Assembly (NCBI GenBank): GCA_045599345.1 | Contig: JAZRVV010000008.1 | Coordinates: 1 to 51,012 of the forward strand | Direction of reading: 5' to 3' | DNA: 51,012 nucleotides | From: UBA1227 sp045599345 | Lineage (GTDB): Bacteria > Bacillota > Clostridia > Oscillospirales > Acutalibacteraceae | Shown: piece after piece, positions 8,666 through 16,660 of the stretch | How positions within the stretch are numbered: the first letter of the stretch is position 1 | Layout of the letters: every line of letters starts with the position of its first letter | Notes under the pieces: model-generated | The model's database searches: none | What the model was told of the DNA's origin: nothing | The model's input: only the letters and a program-made list of their open reading frames with translations | Made by a program: the position numbers and the translations under genes

Positions 8666-9499
8666 ATGGATAAAAGAGCATTAAATCTAAAAGTTAATCT
8701 CTCGTACAGCAAACAATTGATGCTCAGTGGTTCAAGTAGTTCAAAGGGCAATCAGCCCAAGTGGAAAATGGGCATAGATTGGTATAAAGGCGACTTTATG
8801 GGCTATGAAGGCCTTGCTGAGGTTTATGTTTCTGAGATGTTAAAGCACTCAAATGTAAAGTCATATGTTAAATATTATCCAGTAGACATTACATGTGGAG
8901 AAAATTTCTATACAGGATGTTTTAGCCTGGACTTCTTAAATGACTATGAAGAATTGATTACGATTGAACGTTTGCATGTTTTGACTCGTGGCAAGCCTCT
9001 CGTGAAGGCACTTGATAGCATACCATCCATTAAGAATAAGATTATTTATACTGTATCATTTTTAAAAGAGGAAACGGGTCTTGAAGGAGTAGGAGAGTAT
9101 ATTACAGCGTTGCTAGAATTGGATGCCCTTTTCTTGAATGAGGATAGGCATACAAACAATATTGCTATAGTTAGAAATACTAAAACCAAGGAATTTAGAC
9201 TTTGCCCATATTTTGATTTTGGTCTCTCACTTCTTTCTGACACAAATGCGTATCCTTTAAATTATTCTTCTGTTGAAAAAGTGATAGCAAAAATTGAGGC
9301 TAAACCATTCTCTAATAGCTTTGATAGTCAGGTAAGAGCGGCAAGGGAAGTGTATGGAGTTCAGGTAAAGTTTGACTTGCCAAATCGTTTCCTTCTTGAT
9401 TTGAAAGAAAAGTATCAATCTTACTATGATACGGATGTAATCAGTAGAGCAATGGATACACTTCTCTATCAAATCTCACAAAATAAAGATATGTTTTAA
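8666..9499 (+). CDS. HipA/HipT-like serine/threonine kinase (putative toxin)
   Basis: A 277-residue protein with kinase landmarks of the HipA family. A Gly/Ser loop LSGSSSSKGNQPKW spans residues 20-33, in the place of the Gly-rich, autophosphorylated loop of HipA/HipT. The catalytic loop LNEDRHTNN is at 157-165 (Asp160) and the metal-binding YFDFG at 182-186 (Asp184). HipA is about 440 aa; this one lacks the N-subdomain 1, as HipT does, while the upstream gene seems to carry it. The known family phosphorylates tRNA synthetases or other translation proteins; the target here is unknown. It is followed by a terminator. Kinase-fold assignment is good; toxin activity is inferred from gene pairing only. 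Confidence 0.7.
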   Translation: MDKRALNLKVNLSYSKQLMLSGSSSSKGNQPKWKMGIDWYKGDFMGYEGLAEVYVSEMLKHSNVKSYVKYYPVDITCGENFYTGCFSLDFLNDYEELITIERLHVLTRGKPLVKALDSIPSIKNKIIYTVSFLKEETGLEGVGEYITALLELDALFLNEDRHTNNIAIVRNTKTKEFRLCPYFDFGLSLLSDTNAYPLNYSSVEKVIAKIEAKPFSNSFDSQVRAAREVYGVQVKFDLPNRFLLDLKEKYQSYYDTDVISRAMDTLLYQISQNKDMF

Positions 9500-9504
9500 A
9501 GATT

Positions 9505-9534
9505 AAGCGCCCTTCGGTTGAAGGGCGCTTGTTT
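9505..9534. terminator. Bidirectional terminator between kinase gene and padR
   Basis: AAGCGCCCTTC (9505-9515) pairs perfectly with GAAGGGCGCTT (9520-9530) around GGTT, followed by GTTTTATTTA on the plus strand. It lies between two convergent genes and abuts the padR stop, so it can serve both. Confidence 0.88.
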
Positions 9535-10076
9535 TATTTATAAAGGTCGATGCAGTTTTGAAGCCAGTCGATGTAAGCGTTTTCTCGAAGGATAGCACCG
9601 TCGTGTACCATATAGTCTCCAAGGTCGGCTGTGCCTTTCTGTGGTGGCTTGTAGCCGTATACCTTATTCATTATCTTTAATAGGTAATCCCGCTTTTCAG
9701 TGTGTTGATTAAGCTGGCTCTCAAGGAGCTTTAGGAATTCATCTTCGCTTAAGCTTTCGGAGTAGTAGGTGCGAAGTCGGAAGATGTCCTTGAATGTGCG
9801 CTCGATTGGAACGTCGTCACGGAGCCAATTTAAGAACTCGTTGTGACCTTGGTCGGTGATGTAGTATATCTTTTTCTCCATCTGCTCGCCTTTGATGTCT
9901 GTATCAAAGCGGAGCATGCCTTCCTCAACAAGCTTTTTGAGCTCTGGATATATCTGGCTGTGCTCAGCGTGCCAAAAGCTTGTGAGGGCACGATCCTCAA
10001 AAGCTTTCTTGATGTCATATCCAGACATCGGCTCGCGATTTACAAGTCCAAGTATTGCATATTTAAGGTTACGCAT
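9534..10076 (-). CDS. padR: PadR-family transcriptional regulator (phenolic-acid PadR type)
   Basis: A 180-residue regulator. The N-terminal winged helix holds LKYAILGLVNREPMSGYDIK and the signature FWHAEHSQIYPELKKLVEEG; the C-terminal helical domain ends YIDWLQNCIDLYK. Length and the motifs match, from memory, the PadR of Bacillus subtilis (about 182 aa), which represses phenolic acid decarboxylase until p-coumarate or ferulate is present. Here it diverges from an operon for acyl-CoA-type metabolism, and a perfect ATGT-N8-ACAT palindrome lies between them. I infer that it represses that operon and perhaps itself. No phenolic acid decarboxylase gene is in the window. Family is certain; ligand is inferred. 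Confidence 0.92.
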   Translation of the reverse strand: MRNLKYAILGLVNREPMSGYDIKKAFEDRALTSFWHAEHSQIYPELKKLVEEGMLRFDTDIKGEQMEKKIYYITDQGHNEFLNWLRDDVPIERTFKDIFRLRTYYSESLSEDEFLKLLESQLNQHTEKRDYLLKIMNKVYGYKPPQKGTADLGDYMVHDGAILRENAYIDWLQNCIDLYK

Positions 10077-10154
10077 AACTTCACTCCATGTTTTTAATAT
10101 GTATATATTAAACTATATTTGTCTTAAATGAACAATTGGCAAAGGTAACAAATT

Positions 10155-10178
10155 AAATATGTAAATATTTACATATTT
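10155..10178. promoter_or_regulatory. Perfect 24-bp palindrome, probable PadR operator
   Basis: AAATATGTAAAT (10155-10166) is followed directly by its exact reverse complement (10167-10178). Its core is ATGT-AAATATTT-ACAT (10159-10174), matching the ATGT-N8-ACAT consensus known for PadR-family operators. It sits midway between padR (minus) and the plus-strand operon. A second, weaker AT-rich inverted repeat, TTTAATAT-gtat-ATATTAAA, lies at 10093-10112 in the padR leader. Confidence 0.75.
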
Positions 10179-10190
10179 GCTAATGGAAAT

Positions 10191-10217
10191 TTGACTTGAT
10201 TGGGTTTATTATATTAT
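10191..10217 (+). promoter_or_regulatory. Candidate promoter of the PadR-controlled operon
   Basis: TTGACT (10191-10196) with an AT-rich TATTAT (10212-10217) after 15 bases; the spacing is short, so the exact -10 is uncertain. It begins 13 bases after the palindrome and about 45 bases before the GGAGGAG site of the first gene. Confidence 0.4.
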
Positions 10218-10262
10218 TGGTTTATTTTGTACGGAACTAAAATTTAATATGGAGGAGATATG

Positions 10263-10688
10263 ATGAGCGTTTTTAAACATCCAATTCATATGCCAGATCC
10301 ATCATTCGATAAAATCTACACCGGCTTTGTAGAGTTCGATGAGGATATTGAACACTATGAATTAGGTCTCGGAGAAATGAAGGCTTTCAAAGTTTTGGCT
10401 GGCAAGGTTAGCGGCAAGGTTGACGCTGACATAGCACCAGTTGTATCTGTGCTTTGGAAGACAAAGCGCCTAGATGGTGGCGTAAAGTACGAGAGCAAGT
10501 TTGTGGCAAGAAAGGGTGCACTTCGCACTATCTCTTGTGATGTTTACGGCAACAATAGTGAGGTCTTTAACATCCTTTACAATACGGGTTGGCCAGGACT
10601 TACTTGGCTTGCACACACCATTACATTTATTAAAGTTGATTCGGTAGTTGGTAATCGTGTTGATTTTACCTGCTACAAGGTAAATTGA
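10263..10688 (+). CDS. Hypothetical protein, first gene of the PadR-controlled operon
   Basis: I do not recognise this 141-residue protein. It has no signal peptide or membrane segment and looks beta-rich. There is a weak resemblance in layout to the DUF3237 protein encoded next: a GKVSGKV stretch followed by KYESKFVARKGALRTISCDV compares with GEINGVI followed by AKYQITTDDGAVLDLF. This suggests, but does not show, a second copy of the same small beta-barrel fold. The ATG at 10263 is preferred over 10260 because GGAGGAG (10251-10257) then has a spacing of 5. Being first after the promoter, it may act on the pathway substrate or be a binding protein. Confidence 0.6.
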   Translation: MSVFKHPIHMPDPSFDKIYTGFVEFDEDIEHYELGLGEMKAFKVLAGKVSGKVDADIAPVVSVLWKTKRLDGGVKYESKFVARKGALRTISCDVYGNNSEVFNILYNTGWPGLTWLAHTITFIKVDSVVGNRVDFTCYKVN

Positions 10689-10701
10689 GGAGGTGTGCAC
10701 A

Positions 10702-11193
10702 ATGAAGACTAGATTTTTATACTACACAGAGTGCGCATGTCCTGCACTCATGTTTCCAGTAGGGCTCAAGGGCCTTGGTGCACAGGTTGTAATTCCAATT
10801 GAGGATGGTCCTTGTGAGGGCGGAGAGATCAATGGTGTTATCAAGCCACTGGGTGCTGACTGGAATACAATTCATCTTCTTGGCATCACAAGTGATGTAC
10901 TTGCAAAGTATCAGATTACAACAGATGATGGTGCAGTACTTGACCTTTTCACAGACGGCAGAATGAAAGTAATGTGGGACAAGGTTCCAAAGAACCTCTT
11001 GGGCCTTAAACATTACTTCTCAGACTATGTATATTTTAGAGAGTTCCTTTACTATCATACAAATGATGAGCGCTATAAGTGGCTTGAGGACACTCCTTGC
11101 TTTGCAATGATAGGAATGAAACTCACTATTAAGGATAAGAAACCTTATTTCCTTATCAGTTATTATGCGTATGCAATTGAAGAAATAGATTAG
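10702..11193 (+). CDS. DUF3237-family beta-barrel protein
   Basis: A 163-residue protein that fits the DUF3237 (UPF0311) pattern: GGEINGVIKPLGADWNTIHL (about 40-59), then AKYQITTDDGAVLDLF and later RYKWLEDTPCFAMIGMKL. The family has no firmly established reaction; members are often found beside enzymes for aromatic or acyl-CoA breakdown. The ATG at 10702 is chosen because GAGGAGG (10687-10693) sits 8 bases upstream; a GTG at 10693 would overlap that site. It lies 13 bases after the previous gene and 12 before the hydrolase gene, so it is part of the operon. Function in the pathway is unknown. Confidence 0.72.
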   Translation: MKTRFLYYTECACPALMFPVGLKGLGAQVVIPIEDGPCEGGEINGVIKPLGADWNTIHLLGITSDVLAKYQITTDDGAVLDLFTDGRMKVMWDKVPKNLLGLKHYFSDYVYFREFLYYHTNDERYKWLEDTPCFAMIGMKLTIKDKKPYFLISYYAYAIEEID

Positions 11194-11205
11194 GGGGCAT
11201 CTATT

Positions 11206-11973
11206 ATGGATTTTAAAATTAGACCTTTTACTACTAAGAGTGAACAGGGTAATACAATTCGCGGTATCGTTGTAACTCCAAAGGAGTTTTCTGGCAAATT
11301 GCCAGCAATTGTAATGTCACATGAGTTTTGCGCAAACATGTGGACAACTTTCCGTTATGCAAGAAAAGTTGTAAACGATGGTTACGCATGCTTTTGCTAT
11401 GATTTCACACGTTCAGGCTCTGGTATCTCTGGCGGTAGCTCAGTTGGAATGAGTGCCGTTCAGGAATCAAGAGACGTAGTATCAGTATTTAACTATGCTA
11501 AGTCCCAGAGCTTTGTTGATACATCAAACATCACGCTTTGGGGTTGCTCACAGGGCGGCATGGCTACATCTCTTGTAGCCCCTGAACTTGAGGATCAGAT
11601 TTCCAAAATCATCCTTTACTACCCAGCACTTTCAATCTGTGATGACGCAAGAAAGGGTTCTATGATTACAGCTCGTTTTGATCCAAAGAACCCACCAGAG
11701 AAATTCTGGTGTGCAATCGTACACGTTGGCAAGAACTATTGCACAGACGTTATCGACCTTGATCCATATGAGCAGATTTGCACATTTAAGAAGCCAGTAC
11801 TTTTAATCCATGGTAACAAGGACCACATTGTTAATGTTTCTTATTCAAGAGAGGCAGCAGCAAAGTATCCAAATTGTGAATTCCATGAGTTCCCAGCAGA
11901 GCACCTCTGGATTGGTGGCGGTGCAAAAAAGGCCGTTGAAATTACAAGAGAATTCTTAGCAAAGAATAAGTAA
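11206..11973 (+). CDS. Alpha/beta hydrolase, cinnamoyl-esterase-like
   Basis: A 255-residue cytosolic alpha/beta hydrolase without signal peptide. The nucleophile elbow is GCSQGG with Ser115; the acid is Asp206 in LIHGNKDHIV; the base is His233 in EFPAEHLW. An early SHEFCANMW segment is in the place of the usual oxyanion-hole HGF region. The layout, with YDFTRSGSG and VFNYAKSQ ahead of the elbow, recalls the small intracellular cinnamoyl/feruloyl esterases of lactobacilli and Butyrivibrio, though I could not align them. In this operon a natural role is freeing hydroxycinnamates from plant esters such as chlorogenate; hydrolysis of a thioester is an alternative. Fold and triad are clear; substrate is inferred. 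Confidence 0.85.
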   Translation: MDFKIRPFTTKSEQGNTIRGIVVTPKEFSGKLPAIVMSHEFCANMWTTFRYARKVVNDGYACFCYDFTRSGSGISGGSSVGMSAVQESRDVVSVFNYAKSQSFVDTSNITLWGCSQGGMATSLVAPELEDQISKIILYYPALSICDDARKGSMITARFDPKNPPEKFWCAIVHVGKNYCTDVIDLDPYEQICTFKKPVLLIHGNKDHIVNVSYSREAAAKYPNCEFHEFPAEHLWIGGGAKKAVEITREFLAKNK

Positions 11974-11983
11974 GGAGAACGCT

Positions 11984-13597
11984 ATGGCAAAGTTTATCAG
12001 TGCTCGTGAGGCAGCACAGCTTATCCCAGATGGCGCGACCGTAGGTATCGGTGGCATGGGCCTGTCTGGTTGGGCTGAGGAAATTGCTTGTGCAATTAGA
12101 GATAATTTCGCCGAGACAGGCCATCCATGCAACCTTCATTTAAAGCAGGGTAGCGCCATGGGTGACTGGGGTCACGGTAACAACTTTATAGGATGGGACC
12201 GTGTACGTCGCGATGAGCCTGACAAGGCTCATGGAGCACGTGGCGCCACACGTTTTGGAGAAGCAGGTCCAGGGCTTATTTCAAAATGGACTAGCGCTCA
12301 TATAGGCTCTGCGTTCAGCCTCTGCGACCTCGCAAGAGCTGAGCAACTTGAGAGCTATTGTCTCCCACAGGGTGTCATCATTAACCTCTGGCGTGAAATC
12401 GCCGCAGGTCGCCCTGGCCTTATCACCAAAACTGGCCTCGGTACATTCGTTGACCCACGAGTTGAGGGCGGACGTATGAACAAGTCAGCCAAGGATGAGC
12501 TTGTTAAAGTTGTTGAGTTTGATGGTGAAGAATACCTCTTCTATCCAGGCTTTAAGGTAGACGTAGCGCTCCTTCGTGGAACAATCGCTGATGAAAAGGG
12601 TAATATCTCTTTTGCTCATGAGTCAGTAATAAACGAGGGCCTTGCAATTGCAGAGGCCACCAAGAATTCTGGTGGTATCGTAATCGTTCAGGTTGAGTAT
12701 CTTGCAAAGGCAGACACACTCAATCCAAAGGATGTTAAAATCCCTGGAGCACTTGTAGACTACGTAGTTAAGGCAAAGGACCCAATGTCATGCTGGCAGG
12801 CAGAGGGCGACTATTGGGAGCCATCTTTCTCTGGCCAGATTAAAATCCCACTTGATGAGATTAAGCCTATTCCATTTGACGAACGCAAGGTTGTTTGTCG
12901 CCGTTGCGCAATGGAACTCAAGGCAGGCGACCTTATCAACCTTGGCGTTGGCATGCCTGCTGACGTATCCAAGGTTGTTGCAGAGGAAGGCCAACTTGAA
13001 AAGGTAACAATGTCAACAGAGTCTGGTATGGTTGGTGGTGTTCCATCAGCACTCCCAAGCTTTGGTAGCGCATACAACCCAGAGGCTATTATTACACCTA
13101 ATGATATGTTTGACTTTATCAGTGGTGGCGGACTTGATATGACTTGCCTTGGTATCGGTCAGGTAGATAAATACGGTAACAACAATGTTTCTCGTATGGG
13201 ATCACGCCTTACAGGTCCTGGTGGATTTATTGATATTACAGCTGCTACTAAAAAGGTTATCTTTGCTGGCACATTCACAGGCCATGCTGAGTACAAGCTT
13301 GGCGATGGCAAGATAGAAGTTGTCAAAGAAGGCGACATTAGAAAGTTTGTAGATACTGTAAGTCAGATTACATTCGCTGGTCAGTATTCACCTGAGGATC
13401 AGGAAGTACTCTACATCACTGAACGTGCAGTATTTAAACTCATAAATAAAAAGATGACAATAATAGAAATTGCTCCTGGTCTTGATATTCAAAAAGACAT
13501 CTTAGACCAGATGGACTTTGTACCAGAGATTGCAGAGGACCTTAAAACAATGGATCCAGCAATCTTCTGTGAGACTTGGGGAGGACTCAAATTATGA
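11984..13597 (+). CDS. Acyl-CoA:carboxylate CoA transferase (fused alpha-beta, family I)
   Basis: A 537-residue family I CoA transferase with both subunits in one chain, like propionate CoA-transferase or YdiF. The first half opens with LIPDGATVGIGGMGLSGWAE; the second half has DLINLGVGMPADVSK and the catalytic glutamate Glu346 in MSTESGMVGG, followed by the glycine-rich SGGGLDMTCLGIGQVD. It would move CoA between a product acyl-CoA and an incoming acid, saving ATP. That is the role of CarA in caffeate respiration of Acetobacterium. An AAGGAG site precedes the ATG. The end overlaps the next gene by four bases (ATGA), so the reductase is translationally coupled. Enzyme class is firm; acyl group unknown. 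Confidence 0.9.
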   Translation: MAKFISAREAAQLIPDGATVGIGGMGLSGWAEEIACAIRDNFAETGHPCNLHLKQGSAMGDWGHGNNFIGWDRVRRDEPDKAHGARGATRFGEAGPGLISKWTSAHIGSAFSLCDLARAEQLESYCLPQGVIINLWREIAAGRPGLITKTGLGTFVDPRVEGGRMNKSAKDELVKVVEFDGEEYLFYPGFKVDVALLRGTIADEKGNISFAHESVINEGLAIAEATKNSGGIVIVQVEYLAKADTLNPKDVKIPGALVDYVVKAKDPMSCWQAEGDYWEPSFSGQIKIPLDEIKPIPFDERKVVCRRCAMELKAGDLINLGVGMPADVSKVVAEEGQLEKVTMSTESGMVGGVPSALPSFGSAYNPEAIITPNDMFDFISGGGLDMTCLGIGQVDKYGNNNVSRMGSRLTGPGGFIDITAATKKVIFAGTFTGHAEYKLGDGKIEVVKEGDIRKFVDTVSQITFAGQYSPEDQEVLYITERAVFKLINKKMTIIEIAPGLDIQKDILDQMDFVPEIAEDLKTMDPAIFCETWGGLKL

Positions 13598-14739
13598 TTC
13601 TTGATGAAAAGCGTTTGCTAATGCGCAAGCTCTGCAAAGAATTTGCCGAGAACGAATTTAACTCCGAACTCCTTGACAGGCTTGAGGAGACAGGTGAGTT
13701 TGATTGGGACATCTTTAACAAGATGGGCCAGTATGGATTCTGCGGCGTTAAAATTCCAAAGGAATATGGTGGCCAGGGTGGTGACTCACTTGACTATGTA
13801 TTGATGGTTGAGGAGTTTGCCAAGGTTTCACCTGTACTTTCAATCTATGCCAACACAAGTAATTCACTTGGTGGCGGTCCGCTCCTTATCTGTGGCAACG
13901 ACGAGCAAAAGGCAAAGTATTTGCCAGACGTTGCACAGGGTAAAAAGATTATGGTTTTCTGTCTCACAGAACCAGGCGCTGGCTCTGATGCAGGCGGTAC
14001 AATAACTACAGCTGTTGAGGATGGTGATTACTTCATCCTCAACGGTCGTAAGACTTTTGCATCAGGCGCGCCTATGGCTGACTATGCTGTAGTACTTGCA
14101 AAGACTGATACAACACAGAAGGGCTCACGTGGCATATCAATGTTTATCGTTGATATGAAACTCCCTGGTGTATCATGCGGCAAGCCTGAGCACAAGATGG
14201 GCATTGTTGGTTATCCTACCTCTGATGTTATTTTCGAAAATGTAAGGGTCCACAAGGACGAGATGGTAGGTAAGCGTGACAAGGGCTTTGGCGCTGCTAT
14301 GGCGACACTTGATGGTGGTCGCCTTGGTATATCAGCGCAAGCTCTTGGTATCGCTGAAGGTTGCCTTGAGGAGGCAATCAATTACGCCAAGGAGCGCAAG
14401 CAATTTGGCCAACCAATTGCAAACTTCCAGGCTATCTCATTTATGATTGCCGACATGGCAACCGAGATTGAGGCAGCTCGTGAACTTATCTATTCAACAG
14501 CACTTAAGAAGGATGCAGGTGACCCAGAGGCATCAAAGCTTTGCGCTATGTCAAAGCTCTTTGCATCTGAGATGTGTAACCGTGTTGCATACAAGGCTGT
14601 TCAGATTCACGGCGGTTATGGTTATATGAAGGAATACAAGGTAGAGCGTCTCTATCGCGATGCCCGTATTACAAGCATCTATGAGGGAACATCTCAGGTA
14701 CAGCAGATGGTAATCTCAGGAAATTTACTTAAGAAGTAA
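13594..14739 (+). CDS. Acyl-CoA dehydrogenase / enoyl-CoA reductase
   Basis: A 381-residue FAD acyl-CoA dehydrogenase. Landmarks: GVKIPKEYGGQGG near residues 51-63, CLTEPGAGSDAGG (123-135), KERKQFGQPIANFQA (266-280), QIHGGYGYMKEY (337-348) and the catalytic base Glu364 in SIYEGTSQVQQ. The start at 13594 overlaps the preceding stop (ATGA), with GGAGGA just upstream. With EtfB and EtfA encoded next, it probably works in the reducing direction, as butyryl-CoA dehydrogenase/Etf and caffeyl-CoA reductase CarC do in anaerobes. No thiolase, crotonase or 3-hydroxyacyl-CoA dehydrogenase gene accompanies it, which argues against a plain butyrate pathway. Confidence 0.92.
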   Translation: MILDEKRLLMRKLCKEFAENEFNSELLDRLEETGEFDWDIFNKMGQYGFCGVKIPKEYGGQGGDSLDYVLMVEEFAKVSPVLSIYANTSNSLGGGPLLICGNDEQKAKYLPDVAQGKKIMVFCLTEPGAGSDAGGTITTAVEDGDYFILNGRKTFASGAPMADYAVVLAKTDTTQKGSRGISMFIVDMKLPGVSCGKPEHKMGIVGYPTSDVIFENVRVHKDEMVGKRDKGFGAAMATLDGGRLGISAQALGIAEGCLEEAINYAKERKQFGQPIANFQAISFMIADMATEIEAARELIYSTALKKDAGDPEASKLCAMSKLFASEMCNRVAYKAVQIHGGYGYMKEYKVERLYRDARITSIYEGTSQVQQMVISGNLLKK

Positions 14740-14752
14740 GGAGGGGAGCCCA

Positions 14753-15553
14753 ATGAAATATATTGTTTGTGTAAAGCAAGTGCCAGATACATCTGGCAAG
14801 GTTGCTGTCAAAGAAGACGGTACAATGGACCGTTCCAAGATGGCAACAATCATCAATCCTGATGATTTAAATGCAGTTGAGGCTGCCCTTTCACTTAAGG
14901 ATAAAAATCCTGAGGCTAAGGTAGTTGTAGTATCAATGGGACCTCCACCAGCTGCTGGTATGCTTCACGAAATTCTTGCAATGGGTGCTGATGAGGCTGT
15001 ACTTGTATCAGGCCGTGAATTCGGTGGCTCTGATACATTTGCAACTTCTCAAATCCTTGCTGGCGCAATTGCTCATATGGGCGTTGAAGCTGAGGATGTT
15101 ATCTTCTGTGGACGCCAAGCAATCGATGGCGATACAGCACAGGTTGGCCCACAGATAGCTGAAAAGCTTGGCATACCACAGGTATCATATGCTGCTGATA
15201 TTGAGCAGCAGGGCAATAAACTCAAGGTTAAACGTGTGCTCGAAGACGGCTATATGTCTATTGAAGTTGAGACTCCTTGTCTTGTAACTTGCATCAAGGA
15301 ACTTAACCAGCCACGTTACATGACAGTACATGGAATCCTTGAATTTGATCAGAAGCCATATACTGTTTATGATTTTGAAACACTCAAGGATGAACCACTT
15401 ATTGAGCTCGATACAATCGGACTTAAGGGCTCACCTACAAACGTATACAAGTCATTCTCACCTCCAGCAAAAGCTCCAGGCAAGATGGTAGACGCAAATG
15501 AAGCTGGCATTCACGATATGATATGTGAACTTGCAGCAAAGCATATTATTTAA
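14753..15553 (+). CDS. etfB: Electron transfer flavoprotein, beta subunit
   Basis: EtfB (266 aa) pairs with EtfA and carries electrons to or from the acyl-CoA dehydrogenase encoded just upstream. It begins MKYIVCVKQVPDTSG and contains INPDDLNAVEAALSLKD and FCGRQAIDGDTAQVGPQIAE. The DGDTAQVGP form is the one I associate with Etf of anaerobic, NADH-using, electron-bifurcating complexes, in contrast to the DDDxNQTGQ form of mitochondrial-type Etf. A strong AAGGAGGGG site precedes the ATG, 13 bases after the dehydrogenase. Subunit identity is firm; bifurcation is inferred from that motif and from context. Confidence 0.94.
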   Translation: MKYIVCVKQVPDTSGKVAVKEDGTMDRSKMATIINPDDLNAVEAALSLKDKNPEAKVVVVSMGPPPAAGMLHEILAMGADEAVLVSGREFGGSDTFATSQILAGAIAHMGVEAEDVIFCGRQAIDGDTAQVGPQIAEKLGIPQVSYAADIEQQGNKLKVKRVLEDGYMSIEVETPCLVTCIKELNQPRYMTVHGILEFDQKPYTVYDFETLKDEPLIELDTIGLKGSPTNVYKSFSPPAKAPGKMVDANEAGIHDMICELAAKHII

Positions 15554-15565
15554 GGAGGGGAGAAA

Positions 15566-16660
15566 ATGTACGATTATACTGATTTAAAGGCTTTTCACGG
15601 CGTATGGGTATTCTGTGAACAGCGTGATGGCAAACTTAATCCTACAAGTTTTGAACTCCTCTCTGAGGGTAGAAAACTTGCGGATGACCTCGGCACAGAA
15701 CTCTGCGGTCTCTTGCTCGGCGACAATGTTGACGCCCTTGCAAGCGAACTTGGCGGCTATGGTGCTGACAAGGTCTATGTAGCAAATTCACCACTCCTCA
15801 AGGTATATACAACTGATGCATATACCAAGGTGCTCTGCGATGCAGTTATGGACAAAAAGCCAGAGATAGTTCTTATTGGCGCAACTAACATCGGCCGTGA
15901 CCTCGGCCCACGTTGCGCAGCAAGACTTCACACTGGACTTACTGCTGACGCAACACACCTTGATATTGATACGGCTAAATATCTTGATTTCCTCCGTGAA
16001 ACCTCTACAATAGATGTAGACAATATGAAGTGGGATATGGAGGACAAGGGCCTTAAGATGACTCGTCCAGCATTTGGCGGACACCTTATGGCAACTATTA
16101 TCTGCCCACGTTTCAGACCTCAGATGTCAACAGTTCGTCCAGGCGTTATGAAGTGCGCTGAGTTTGACGAAGCAAAGGCAAAAGCTGTAGTGGTTGAGAA
16201 CATCGAAGTGTCCCTCTCGGACAGCGATATCAGAACCAAGGTATTAGAGGTTGTCAAGGAAACAAAAGAGATTGTTGACCTTATTGGTGCAGAGGTAATC
16301 GTATCTGTTGGTTATGGCATTGCCAAGGATACAGAGCGTGGTATTGCGCTTGCAAAGGAACTCGCTGATGCTCTTGGCGGCGGTGTGCTTGGCGCATCCC
16401 GTGCAATTGTTGACGCTGGTATCTTGCCATCTGATCACCAAGTAGGTCAGACTGGTAAAACTGTAAGACCTAGAATTTATGTAGCACTTGGTATTTCTGG
16501 TGCAATTCAGCACAAGGCTGGCATGCAGGATTCAGAGTATATCATCGCTATTAATAATCAAGATAATGCCCCAATTTTTGAGGTAGCGGACTATGGTATA
16601 TGCGGTGACTTGTTCACAGTAGTACCAATGATGATTGATGCATTAAAAGAAGTGAAGTAA
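15566..16660 (+). CDS. etfA: Electron transfer flavoprotein, alpha subunit
   Basis: EtfA (364 aa) binds FAD and docks on the acyl-CoA dehydrogenase. The C-terminal FAD domain shows LGASRAIVDAGILPSDHQVG followed by QTGKTVRPRIYVALGISGAI, and TVRPGVM lies at about 189-195. The N-terminus has no cysteine-rich ferredoxin extension, so it differs from Acetobacterium CarE and resembles the Etf of butyryl-CoA dehydrogenase complexes. AAGGAGGGG precedes the ATG, 12 bases after etfB. Its stop is immediately followed by the start of the acyl-CoA synthetase gene. Confidence 0.94.
   Translation: MYDYTDLKAFHGVWVFCEQRDGKLNPTSFELLSEGRKLADDLGTELCGLLLGDNVDALASELGGYGADKVYVANSPLLKVYTTDAYTKVLCDAVMDKKPEIVLIGATNIGRDLGPRCAARLHTGLTADATHLDIDTAKYLDFLRETSTIDVDNMKWDMEDKGLKMTRPAFGGHLMATIICPRFRPQMSTVRPGVMKCAEFDEAKAKAVVVENIEVSLSDSDIRTKVLEVVKETKEIVDLIGAEVIVSVGYGIAKDTERGIALAKELADALGGGVLGASRAIVDAGILPSDHQVGQTGKTVRPRIYVALGISGAIQHKAGMQDSEYIIAINNQDNAPIFEVADYGICGDLFTVVPMMIDALKEVK

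Noticed and set aside
13594..16660. Butyrate-forming bcd-etfBA locus
   Set aside because: No thiolase, crotonase or 3-hydroxybutyryl-CoA dehydrogenase gene is adjacent; the CoA synthetase, esterase and PadR context fits another substrate better.
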